Part shown: one piece after another, positions 7,089-12,144 of the stretch | How positions within the stretch are numbered: the stretch's first letter is position 1 | Layout of the letters: the number at the start of each line of letters is the position of its first letter | Source: Rheinheimera sp. | GTDB lineage: Bacteria; Pseudomonadota; Gammaproteobacteria; Enterobacterales; Alteromonadaceae | Reading direction: 5' to 3' | DNA: 12,144 nucleotides | NCBI RefSeq assembly: GCF_020217005.1 | Contig: NZ_JAIWOI010000292.1 | Coordinates: 1 to 12,144 of the forward strand | Made by a program: the position numbers and the translations under genes | Notes under the pieces: generated by a model | Told to the model about the DNA's origin: nothing | Databases searched by the model: none | The model's input: only the letters and a program-made list of their open reading frames with translations

Positions 7089-7667
7089 ATGAACAAAAGT
7101 AAACACACAGAACCTTTACTGTCGACTCAACAAGCTGCTGATTTACTTGGTGTTTCTTTACGCACCGTGCAGTTATGGGTAGAAAAAGGTGCTCTGGATG
7201 CCTGGAAAACACCAGGTGGTCATCGCCGTGTCACTCAGTCTTCTGTCGAACGCCTTCTACTGAAAAATCAGACTCAGCCTGTTGATAATTCAGTTCGCAT
7301 TCTACTCGCAGAAGATGATGAACTACTCAAACAGCTTTATAGCCTGCAAATTGAATCCTGGGGGTTACCCATCAGTTTGCAATCTGTCACTAACGGTATA
7401 GCAGGTTTATTAAAAATCGGCGAATGGGCGCCACAGATTCTGATTACGGATTTGCAGATGCCCGAACTGGATGGCTTTCAGATGATTCGTGAGCTGAAAT
7501 TATCTCCGCGCCACGAGAATATGAAAATCATAGTAGTCACCGCGCTCACAGATGCTGAGATTACATCAGGCGGTGGTTTACCTGACACAGTCCAGCTGAT
7601 GCGCAAACCTTTGCTGTTCAGCGACTTAAAAGACCGCTTAGAGAAGTTACTACAAGAGCTGCGTTAA
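7089..7667 (+). CDS. Regulator: excisionase/MerR-type HTH plus receiver domain
   Basis: A 192-residue two-domain protein. Residues 11-57 form an excisionase/MerR-like winged helix (LSTQQAADLLGVSLRTVQLW, then a TPGGHRRV wing), predicted to bind DNA. After a short linker, residues 69-190 form a CheY-like receiver domain with the full active site: acidic Glu75-Asp76-Asp77 (LLAEDDE), phosphoacceptor Asp121 (ILITDLQMPELDG), Thr151 (VVTAL) and Lys173 (RKPL). It should therefore accept phosphate from a histidine kinase, but no kinase lies in the window. Classical response regulators have the receiver first and the DNA-binding domain last; here the order is reversed. No good SD precedes ATG 7089, so the start is supported mainly by where the HTH begins. 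Its stop codon lies inside its own terminator. Target genes unknown; autoregulation or control of the DUF3135 gene is possible. Confidence 0.9.
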   Translation: MNKSKHTEPLLSTQQAADLLGVSLRTVQLWVEKGALDAWKTPGGHRRVTQSSVERLLLKNQTQPVDNSVRILLAEDDELLKQLYSLQIESWGLPISLQSVTNGIAGLLKIGEWAPQILITDLQMPELDGFQMIRELKLSPRHENMKIIVVTALTDAEITSGGGLPDTVQLMRKPLLFSDLKDRLEKLLQELR

Positions 7668-7680
7668 TCGCAGCTTTTTT
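7657..7680 (+). terminator. Intrinsic terminator overlapping the stop of the HTH-receiver gene
   Basis: AGCTGCG (7657-7663) pairs perfectly with CGCAGCT (7669-7675) around TTAAT, followed by a run of T to 7680. The TAA stop is in the loop. Confidence 0.8.
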
Positions 7681-7682
7681 AT

Positions 7683-7783
7683 ATTTTGCAGTCTTGCAAA
7701 ATGTTCTGACCAGCAGGCAGAGCCGCTGCCGAGCATAGGCCTCAATCCACAGACAGATAGGACTACGATGCTCCTGGCTCTGC
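7683..7783. repeat. Palindromes between convergent genes
   Basis: Two structures follow the terminator. First, ATTTTGCA/TGCAAAAT, 8 perfect pairs around GTCT (7683-7702). Second, a long imperfect hairpin: GCAGAGCC (7717-7724) with GGCTCTGC (7776-7783), and inside it GAGCAT (7731-7736) with ATGCTC (7768-7773), enclosing about 31 bases. The second may form part of the 3' end of the exporter transcript (minus strand) or be a decayed palindromic repeat. No T run suits it as a terminator on either strand. Confidence 0.45.
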
Positions 7784-7841
7784 AGCGCCAGTTGTCGCGC
7801 TGCAACATTAATTACTTTGGGTACAACGAAAATCGAGCTTG

Positions 7842-9068
7842 CTACAACGCCTTTCTTGGTGGCAAAGCCACATTGGCAAATATAAAACCAGCCACCAGAG
7901 ACATAAAAATCAGAAAGGTTTGCTGACCTAATTGCTCAGTAGCAACCATCTGCTGGCCTGAAACAAAAGCATTTAATCCTATATAAGTTTTGCTGCCTGG
8001 GACCAGTACTATCATGCCTTGCAGGGACACTATGCTACCTGGTGCATTCATCAGTCTGTTAAATAAATTACCATATAAACCTACAGCAAAAGCACCAACA
8101 AAAGCACCTAAGGCTAAACCAAGGTAATAAGCTCCCCACAAGCTGGCTGCATAAGCAATAAAGCCAGACAATAGCCCCCACAAAGCGTGCCGTAACCTGG
8201 CTTTGAATACCACGACCAGGCTGCCGCATAAAATAGCCACAGCCAGCCAACTGGTCCACTGAGGCACAGAAGGAGCTAGTTGCGGTGGGATTTGACCAAA
8301 TAAGACCTGACCTAAAACCACCCCTAAAAAAGCACCAAAATATAATTTAAATAGCAGCATTACCGCGTCCATCACCCTGGCTGTGCCCGAGACCAAATGG
8401 CGGGCGGCGAGCTCGGCCAATCCGAGCGTTAGGGCTAAACCTGGGATAAATACAATAATGGCGGACAATACGACTAAAGGTACATTGATCATGGGATCAA
8501 TATAAACGGCCACCGCAGTAGCCAGCAAAGCGGAGACCAAAGCGACCAAAGGTTCAAGCATATGTGCCACCCGGCGCGATTTCACCGACCAGAGCACAAA
8601 CAAATAGACGATAAGACTCAGTACAGTAGCCCAAAATACATCGTGCCAACTGGCGCGCATTAACATGGCAAAAGCTCCACCTGCAGCTCCAAAAGCTGCA
8701 AAAGTCGCCCAGCGCGAATAAGGATTGGGGGCAGCCTCTATTTGATCGAGGCGCTGATTTACATCCTGTAACGTCAGTTTGCTGCTGGCAAGCGCATCCA
8801 CCAACTCATCGGTGTAGGATAAAGCTCCAAGATCTAACTCACCTGGTATCACCCGGGAAATATGGGTGTACTCATTATCATCACCGGGGATCCAAAGCAC
8901 AAAAGTCAGTACAGTAGGAGTGATAGCAAATGAACCGCCGATCTGCAGCAGTTTTGCCACTTCCTGCAAATGCGCTTCCAAACGGTACGCGGGGGTACCG
9001 AACTTATGCAGCATCTTGCCAAGTTTGACGATAAATCGACGCTTTTCAATAAAACTAGAGGAGTCCAA
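7842..9068 (-). CDS. ThrE-type threonine/serine exporter, fused form
   Basis: An inner-membrane exporter of the ThrE family carrying both halves that E. coli encodes as separate YjjP and YjjB proteins. The cytoplasmic N-terminal part has the YjjP signature (GKMLHKFGTPAYRLEAHLQEVA), then about ten hydrophobic segments in two blocks. The first block holds FIPGLALTLGLAELAARHLVSGTAR, the second LVPGSKTYIGLNAFVSG, the PG-containing motifs of the two halves. Probable role: proton-linked export of threonine, serine or similar small molecules; substrate is inferred. Start is uncertain. TTG 9068 (408 residues) has AAGGA 7 bases upstream; GTG 9095 (417 residues) has no SD, and a TACAAT hexamer at 9110-9105 would put the transcript start close to it. 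I chose 9068. It lies 126 bases after the J-domain gene on the same strand. Confidence 0.9.
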   Translation of the reverse strand: MDSSSFIEKRRFIVKLGKMLHKFGTPAYRLEAHLQEVAKLLQIGGSFAITPTVLTFVLWIPGDDNEYTHISRVIPGELDLGALSYTDELVDALASSKLTLQDVNQRLDQIEAAPNPYSRWATFAAFGAAGGAFAMLMRASWHDVFWATVLSLIVYLFVLWSVKSRRVAHMLEPLVALVSALLATAVAVYIDPMINVPLVVLSAIIVFIPGLALTLGLAELAARHLVSGTARVMDAVMLLFKLYFGAFLGVVLGQVLFGQIPPQLAPSVPQWTSWLAVAILCGSLVVVFKARLRHALWGLLSGFIAYAASLWGAYYLGLALGAFVGAFAVGLYGNLFNRLMNAPGSIVSLQGMIVLVPGSKTYIGLNAFVSGQQMVATEQLGQQTFLIFMSLVAGFIFANVALPPRKAL

Positions 9069-9194
9069 AGCAGTATCCTTGTCGCGTTGCAACACAATGG
9101 ATCTATTGTAGAGCGCTTTGCTGACTAAGGATAGATAAGGACATAGCTAAGTGATTGATAAAGGCCAAGTTACTCCGCTTTTAATGCTTCAGTA

Positions 9195-9797
9195 CTAGGA
9201 CGATAGCTCTGCCAGCAACCACTGATATTCCTGCTGTAACAACTGAAAAGCCGCGGCGTCACCGCCTTTATCAGGATGTAATTTTAGCGCCTGCTGCCGA
9301 TAGATTTTTTTGAGCTGCGCCACAGAATAGGGCCACGTTAACTGCCACTTCTGTTGCAAAGCACCAGAGTCCAACGCTTTGTTTTGTTGATACAACTCCA
9401 GCTTTTTCCAGAACTCACTTAACAAAGCGTGCAATTTATCATCCGTCATCGCCAGCATATTCTGCCAATCCAGATAATAAGCAGCTTTATCTTGCTGCTC
9501 CTGCCATAAGGTCACCGCATTATCAGGTAAAGATGTAACGGTATAGACCATGACTTTGGCATAGCCTATATGCAACAAAGCCACCTGCTCTTGCTGCCAC
9601 TGCGCCTGCAATACAAACAAATGGTGGTAAAGAATGAAATGTTGCTGGAACAATAAAGAATCAACAGCGAGACTGCGCGGTTCCGGAAAAAAAGCTTTTA
9701 ATTGATGCAGCAATTCCTGCTCGCTGATCTCTCCTTGTCTGGACAACAGGAAAGCTTCGAGTGCAGTTACTAAGTCGGCTTGCAGTTCGGTATGCAT
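9195..9797 (-). CDS. DnaJ-related protein with C-terminal J-domain
   Basis: A 200-residue protein resembling the 'DNA-J related' family (Pfam PF12339 plus DnaJ). Residues 1-140 form the helical N-terminal domain (MHTELQADLVTALEAFLL, then PEPRSLAVDSLLFQQHFILYHHLF). The J-domain is at the very C-terminus (about 154-198) with the essential HPD at 174-176 (LKLHPDKGGD), so it should stimulate an Hsp70 ATPase. It lacks the Gly/Phe region, zinc finger and substrate domain of true DnaJ, and probably delivers a specific client. The frame stays open upstream to 10157, but that extra part is translated repeat sequence; ATG 9797 is where family-like protein begins. No SD precedes it, and a predicted -10 element ends only 7 bases upstream, hinting at a leaderless or very short-leader mRNA. 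Codon use is normal. Confidence 0.88.
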   Translation of the reverse strand: MHTELQADLVTALEAFLLSRQGEISEQELLHQLKAFFPEPRSLAVDSLLFQQHFILYHHLFVLQAQWQQEQVALLHIGYAKVMVYTVTSLPDNAVTLWQEQQDKAAYYLDWQNMLAMTDDKLHALLSEFWKKLELYQQNKALDSGALQQKWQLTWPYSVAQLKKIYRQQALKLHPDKGGDAAAFQLLQQEYQWLLAELSS

Positions 9798-9803
9798 AGG
9801 CAC

Positions 9804-9832
9804 ATTACAGACCAAAAAATTGTCAGGATCAA
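9804..9832 (-). promoter_or_regulatory. Possible promoter of the J-domain gene
   Basis: On the minus strand: TTGATC (9832-9827), a 17-base spacer, TGTAAT (9809-9804), matching sigma-70 consensus at 4 and 5 of 6 positions. Transcription would begin at about 9797, the A of the ATG. The -35 lies inside the first 71-bp repeat copy and the -10 just outside it; the second copy has the -35 but GCAGCC where the -10 would be. Confidence 0.4.
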
Positions 9833-9959
9833 TTTTTAACAATGCAAAGCATTGGTCCCAAGGGTGAGCGCCAGGGATGGCTGCGAATAAAAAATTGTCA
9901 GGATCAATTTTTAACAATGCAAAGCATTGGCCCCAAGGGTGAGCGCCAGGGATGGCTGC
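9814..9959. repeat. Two tandem 71-bp palindromic repeats, 75-bp period
   Basis: Copies at 9814-9884 and 9889-9959 differ at one base (T9856 against C9931) and are separated by GAAT. Each holds two small palindromes: AAAAATTG/CAATTTTT around a 7-base loop, then CAATGC/GCATTG around AAA, followed by a 29-base tail including GGGTGAGCGCCAGGGATGG. The near identity indicates recent duplication. The unit looks like an extragenic palindromic (BIME/REP-like) element rather than coding sequence, although the period is a multiple of three and keeps frames open on both strands. Confidence 0.85.
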
Positions 9960-9975
9960 TACATCGTCGCAACAA

Positions 9976-10054
9976 TCATCCGGCCTTCGCCAGAAGCGAA
10001 GGCGTGATAACGGCGAAATGCCAAACTGTTGGCATTTCGAAAGACCGTTATCAC
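9976..10054. repeat. 79-bp double-hairpin element
   Basis: Hairpin A: GCCTTCGC (9983-9990) with GCGAAGGC (9996-10003) around CAGAA. Hairpin B follows at once: GTGATAACGG (10004-10013) with CCGTTATCAC (10045-10054), and CGAAATGCCAA (10014-10024) with TTGGCATTTCG (10029-10039), loop ACTG and a 5-base bulge AAAGA on one side; 21 perfect base pairs in all. The segment separates two sequences that elsewhere in the island are only 4 bases apart (see next entry), so it looks like an insertion. It encodes nothing and has no transposase nearby. Confidence 0.75.
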
Positions 10055-10141
10055 CCCGACAGTTGCGACATACCGTCCTTCCATGGACATCGTCGCAACA
10101 ACGTTCCCGACAGTTGCGACATACCGTCCTTCCATGGACAT
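10055..10141. repeat. Pair of identical 36-bp direct repeats, 51-bp period
   Basis: CCCGACAGTTGCGACATACC and the next 16 bases, ending in CATGGACAT, occur identically at 10055-10090 and 10106-10141. The 15-base spacer (10091-10105) contains GTCGCAAC, the complement of GTTGCGAC inside each repeat, so an 8-bp stem can form within each unit. A 15-base piece spanning the repeat/spacer junction, ACATCGTCGCAACAA (10087-10101), recurs at 9961-9975. The right copy abuts the T run of the rplS terminator. Confidence 0.85.
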
Positions 10142-10171
10142 AAAAAAAGGCTGACACAAGGTCAGCCTTTT
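10142..10171 (-). terminator. Terminator of the rpsP-rimM-trmD-rplS operon
   Basis: On the minus strand, AAAAGGCTGAC pairs with GTCAGCCTTTT (11 bp) around a 5-base loop, ending in seven T. It starts 7 bases after the rplS stop. Confidence 0.93.
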
Positions 10172-10178
10172 CAGTTGC

Positions 10179-10538
10179 TTAGTTAAGCTTTTCGCGGATA
10201 CGCGCTGATTTACCTGAACGATCGCGTAAGTAGTAAAGCTTGGCACGGCGAACTGCACCACGGCGTTTCAGCGTAATGCTGTCAATCATAGGGCTGTGCG
10301 TCTGGAATACACGCTCAACACCTTCGCCGTTGGAAATTTTACGAACTGTAAAAGATGAATGCAGACCACGGTTACGTTTAGCAATAACGATGCCTTCGTA
10401 AGCCTGCAGACGCGTTTTATCGCCTTCTTTTACTTTAACCTGAACTACTACAGTGTCACCTGGGCCAAATGCTGGCACGTCAGTTTTTAACTGTTCGTCT
10501 TCAAGTTGCTTGATAATGTTTTGGCTAACTTTGCTCAT
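10179..10538 (-). CDS. rplS: 50S ribosomal protein L19
   Basis: A 119-residue L19, at the 30S-50S interface. Family blocks are all present: [51 protein letters not shown] and the basic C-terminal [27 protein letters not shown]. Length is within a few residues of E. coli L19. ATG 10538 lies 22 bases after the trmD stop with a GTGAG ribosome-binding site. Last gene of the operon, followed by a strong terminator. Confidence 0.98.
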   Translation of the reverse strand: MSKVSQNIIKQLEDEQLKTDVPAFGPGDTVVVQVKVKEGDKTRLQAYEGIVIAKRNRGLHSSFTVRKISNGEGVERVFQTHSPMIDSITLKRRGAVRRAKLYYLRDRSGKSARIREKLN

Positions 10539-10560
10539 AACAATCTCACTTTACCTGGAA

Positions 10561-11337
10561 TTAACTATCGTGTTGCTGCAACGCCTGGTGTTCCTGTTGG
10601 AATTCATCCAGTAATTTGCGTTGCTCCTTAGTCAGAGCCAGGGCATTTAACATATCCGGCCGTCTTAACCAGGTTCTACCAAGAGCCTGTTTCAGACGCC
10701 AGCGTCTTATATTTTCATGGTGTCCACTCAGCAACACCGGTGGAACCTCTTTGTCTGCTAACACCGCAGGTCTGGTGTAGTGTGGGCAGTCTAACAAACC
10801 AGTTGCAAACGAATCCTGTTCCGCCGACTCTTCGTGCCCCAGTACGCCTGGTACCAGTCGCGACACCGCATCAATCAGCGTCATCGCAGGCAACTCGCCT
10901 CCACTCAGCACGTAATCCCCAATTGACCATTCTTCGTCAATTTCGGTTTCAATTACGCGTTCATCAATGCCTTCGTAACGGCCTGCCACTAACAGCAGTT
11001 TCGGGTAACGTGCAAGTTCCTGTACACCTTGTTGGTCTAACTTGCGGCCTTGCGGCGACAAATACACCGTATGTACATTTCCTCCGGCAGCTTGCTTAGC
11101 GGCGCGAATAGCGTCGGTCAGCGGCTGCACCATCATCAGCATACCAGGACCACCACCAAAGGGGCGATCATCGACGGTATTGTGTTTATCGTGGGTATAA
11201 TCCCGCGGATTCCAACACTCTACCTGCAACAATCCTTGCTTTACAGCGCGGCTTGTTACACCAAACTTTGTAATAGCATCAAACATCTGCGGGAACAGAG
11301 TCACAACTCCAACCCACAAACCAGCTTGCTGCGACAT
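10561..11337 (-). CDS. trmD: tRNA (guanine-N1-)-methyltransferase
   Basis: A 258-residue SPOUT methyltransferase making m1G37 in tRNAs that read CUN, CCN and CGG codons, which prevents +1 frameshifting. Seen: [14 protein letters not shown] (56-69), the knotted SAM site [15 protein letters not shown] and [15 protein letters not shown], Arg160 in VSRLVPG, Asp175 in ESAEQDSF (corresponding to E. coli Arg154 and the catalytic Asp169), then CPHYTRP and [16 protein letters not shown]. The N-terminus is about six residues longer than in E. coli. Its ATG overlaps the rimM stop in TAATG, indicating translational coupling. Confidence 0.98.
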   Translation of the reverse strand: MSQQAGLWVGVVTLFPQMFDAITKFGVTSRAVKQGLLQVECWNPRDYTHDKHNTVDDRPFGGGPGMLMMVQPLTDAIRAAKQAAGGNVHTVYLSPQGRKLDQQGVQELARYPKLLLVAGRYEGIDERVIETEIDEEWSIGDYVLSGGELPAMTLIDAVSRLVPGVLGHEESAEQDSFATGLLDCPHYTRPAVLADKEVPPVLLSGHHENIRRWRLKQALGRTWLRRPDMLNALALTKEQRKLLDEFQQEHQALQQHDS

Positions 11338-11864
11338 TAAAAGTCCGGATCCCAGTCTACTAAGATACGTCGTTCAGCGTTGCTCACGTCCTTAATGACA
11401 GAGTCAGTCAGGAATGGGAGTAAACGCTCCGTCTTGCCAAATGCATCGGATTTATTAGCTTTCACAACGAGAACGTCGTTTGAGCCAGTTTCCATCATGT
11501 CGACCACTTCACCTAAGTGATAACCAGCCTCGTTCACTACAGCCATGCCCATCAGGTCACGCCAGTAGTAATCACCCTCAGCAAGCTGGGGTAATGACGA
11601 ACGCTCTACTGCGATATCCGCATTAACATAGAGTTGAGCTTGGTCACGATCAGACACTTCAGCCAGTTTTACGATCAGGCCATTGCCATGTCGTTTTTTA
11701 CCGCTGATCTGCACTTGACGCCAGTTACCCTGCAATTGAATTTGCCAGGGTGTGTAATCAAAAATCCCTTCCGGGACATCGGTATAGGAGTTTACTTTTA
11801 GCCACCCGTTGATGCCGTAAACAGCGCCAAACTTACCTAAGACAACTAAATCTTTACCGTTCAA
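11337..11864 (-). CDS. rimM: Ribosome maturation factor RimM
   Basis: A 175-residue 16S rRNA processing factor that binds S19 and helps mature the 30S head. The N-terminal beta-barrel begins [23 protein letters not shown]; the C-terminal PRC barrel has [33 protein letters not shown] and RLLPFL. The start is TTG at 11864, supported by GGAG exactly 7 bases upstream and by the family-typical N-terminus; there is no ATG nearby. The gap to rpsP is 28 bases, and the stop overlaps the trmD start by one base. A rare start codon may lower RimM output relative to the ribosomal proteins of the operon. Confidence 0.97.
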   Translation of the reverse strand: MNGKDLVVLGKFGAVYGINGWLKVNSYTDVPEGIFDYTPWQIQLQGNWRQVQISGKKRHGNGLIVKLAEVSDRDQAQLYVNADIAVERSSLPQLAEGDYYWRDLMGMAVVNEAGYHLGEVVDMMETGSNDVLVVKANKSDAFGKTERLLPFLTDSVIKDVSNAERRILVDWDPDF

Positions 11865-11892
11865 GGTGAAACTCCGACCTTTATTTTAGCTA

Positions 11893-12144
11893 TTAAGCAG
11901 CAGCTTTCTTAGCAGCTTTCACCAATGAAGCAACGCGGTCGCTTAAAGAAGCGCCTTGCGATACCCAGTGGTTGATACGCTCTAAGTCAATACGCGTTTG
12001 CTCTTCTGCACCGCCAGCGATTGGGTTGAAGAAACCCACGCGCTCGATAAAGCGGCCATCACGAGCAAAACGGCTGTCCGCTACCACAACTTGGTAAAAT
12101 GGACGCTTTTTCGCGCCACCACGTTGTAAACGAATAGTTACCAT
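11893..12144 (-). CDS. rpsP: 30S ribosomal protein S16
   Basis: An 83-residue S16, complete, with its ATG at the last base of the window; the ribosome-binding site and promoter lie outside. Diagnostic sequence: [58 protein letters not shown], and an alanine/lysine-rich tail. First gene of the rpsP-rimM-trmD-rplS operon. Confidence 0.98.
   Translation of the reverse strand: MVTIRLQRGGAKKRPFYQVVVADSRFARDGRFIERVGFFNPIAGGAEEQTRIDLERINHWVSQGASLSDRVASLVKAAKKAAA

Noticed and set aside
9814..10141. CRISPR array or integron attC sites.
   Set aside because: There are only two copies of each repeat, 71 and 36 bp, with 4- and 15-base gaps; no cas genes, no integrase and no attC core sites.
9798..10157. 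N-terminal extension of the J-domain protein containing 25-residue repeats (AAIPGAHPW units).
   Set aside because: The repeats are a consequence of DNA repeats with periods of 75 and 51 bp, both multiples of three; it crosses large hairpins, starts at the rplS terminator and does not resemble the family N-terminus, which begins at 9797.

Overview
This 12.1 kb window looks like ordinary chromosome from a gammaproteobacterium of the Alteromonadales/Chromatiaceae type (Rheinheimera, Alishewanella or Shewanella relatives). That placement is inferred from protein style, moderate GC content and gene neighbourhoods; no database search was possible. The clearest anchors are the rpsP-rimM-trmD-rplS operon at the right end, a fused chorismate mutase/prephenate dehydrogenase (tyrA) directly behind a DAHP synthase (aroF), and TyrR-like operators upstream of aroF.

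Layout from left to right. (1) 1-2590: the 3' end of a LOG-family nucleotide phosphoribohydrolase gene (+) converges on a large PLP-dependent basic amino acid decarboxylase (-). They are separated by a long GGGGTCAGA-type palindrome that can terminate both. (2) 2591-2896: upstream of the decarboxylase lies a near-perfect ArgR box, followed by a plus-strand intrinsic terminator with no gene in front of it, which suggests a small RNA. (3) 2897-6278, minus strand: a 68-residue unknown protein, mtgA (peptidoglycan glycosyltransferase), then aroF-tyrA, which carry carbon into chorismate and on to tyrosine. (4) 6279-6634: the divergent control region of aroF. (5) 6635-7667, plus strand: a DUF3135 protein and a regulator with an excisionase/MerR-type DNA-binding domain in front of a response-regulator receiver domain, ending in an intrinsic terminator. 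(6) 7668-7841: palindromes between convergent genes. (7) 7842-9797, minus strand: a fused ThrE-type amino acid exporter and a protein with a C-terminal J-domain. (8) 9798-10141: a dense repeat island with a 75-bp-period tandem repeat, two strong hairpins and a pair of 36-bp direct repeats. (9) 10142-12144, minus strand: the rplS terminator and the four genes of the rpsP operon.

Most of the window is housekeeping sequence. The less ordinary parts are the repeat island, in which a 79-bp double-hairpin segment appears to interrupt a tandem array; the putative small RNA beside the ArgR box; the reversed-order DNA-binding/receiver regulator; and a promoter for the J-domain gene that seems to take its -35 hexamer from a repeat copy. 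I found no sign of a defence system, prophage, CRISPR array, tRNA/rRNA gene or complete insertion sequence.
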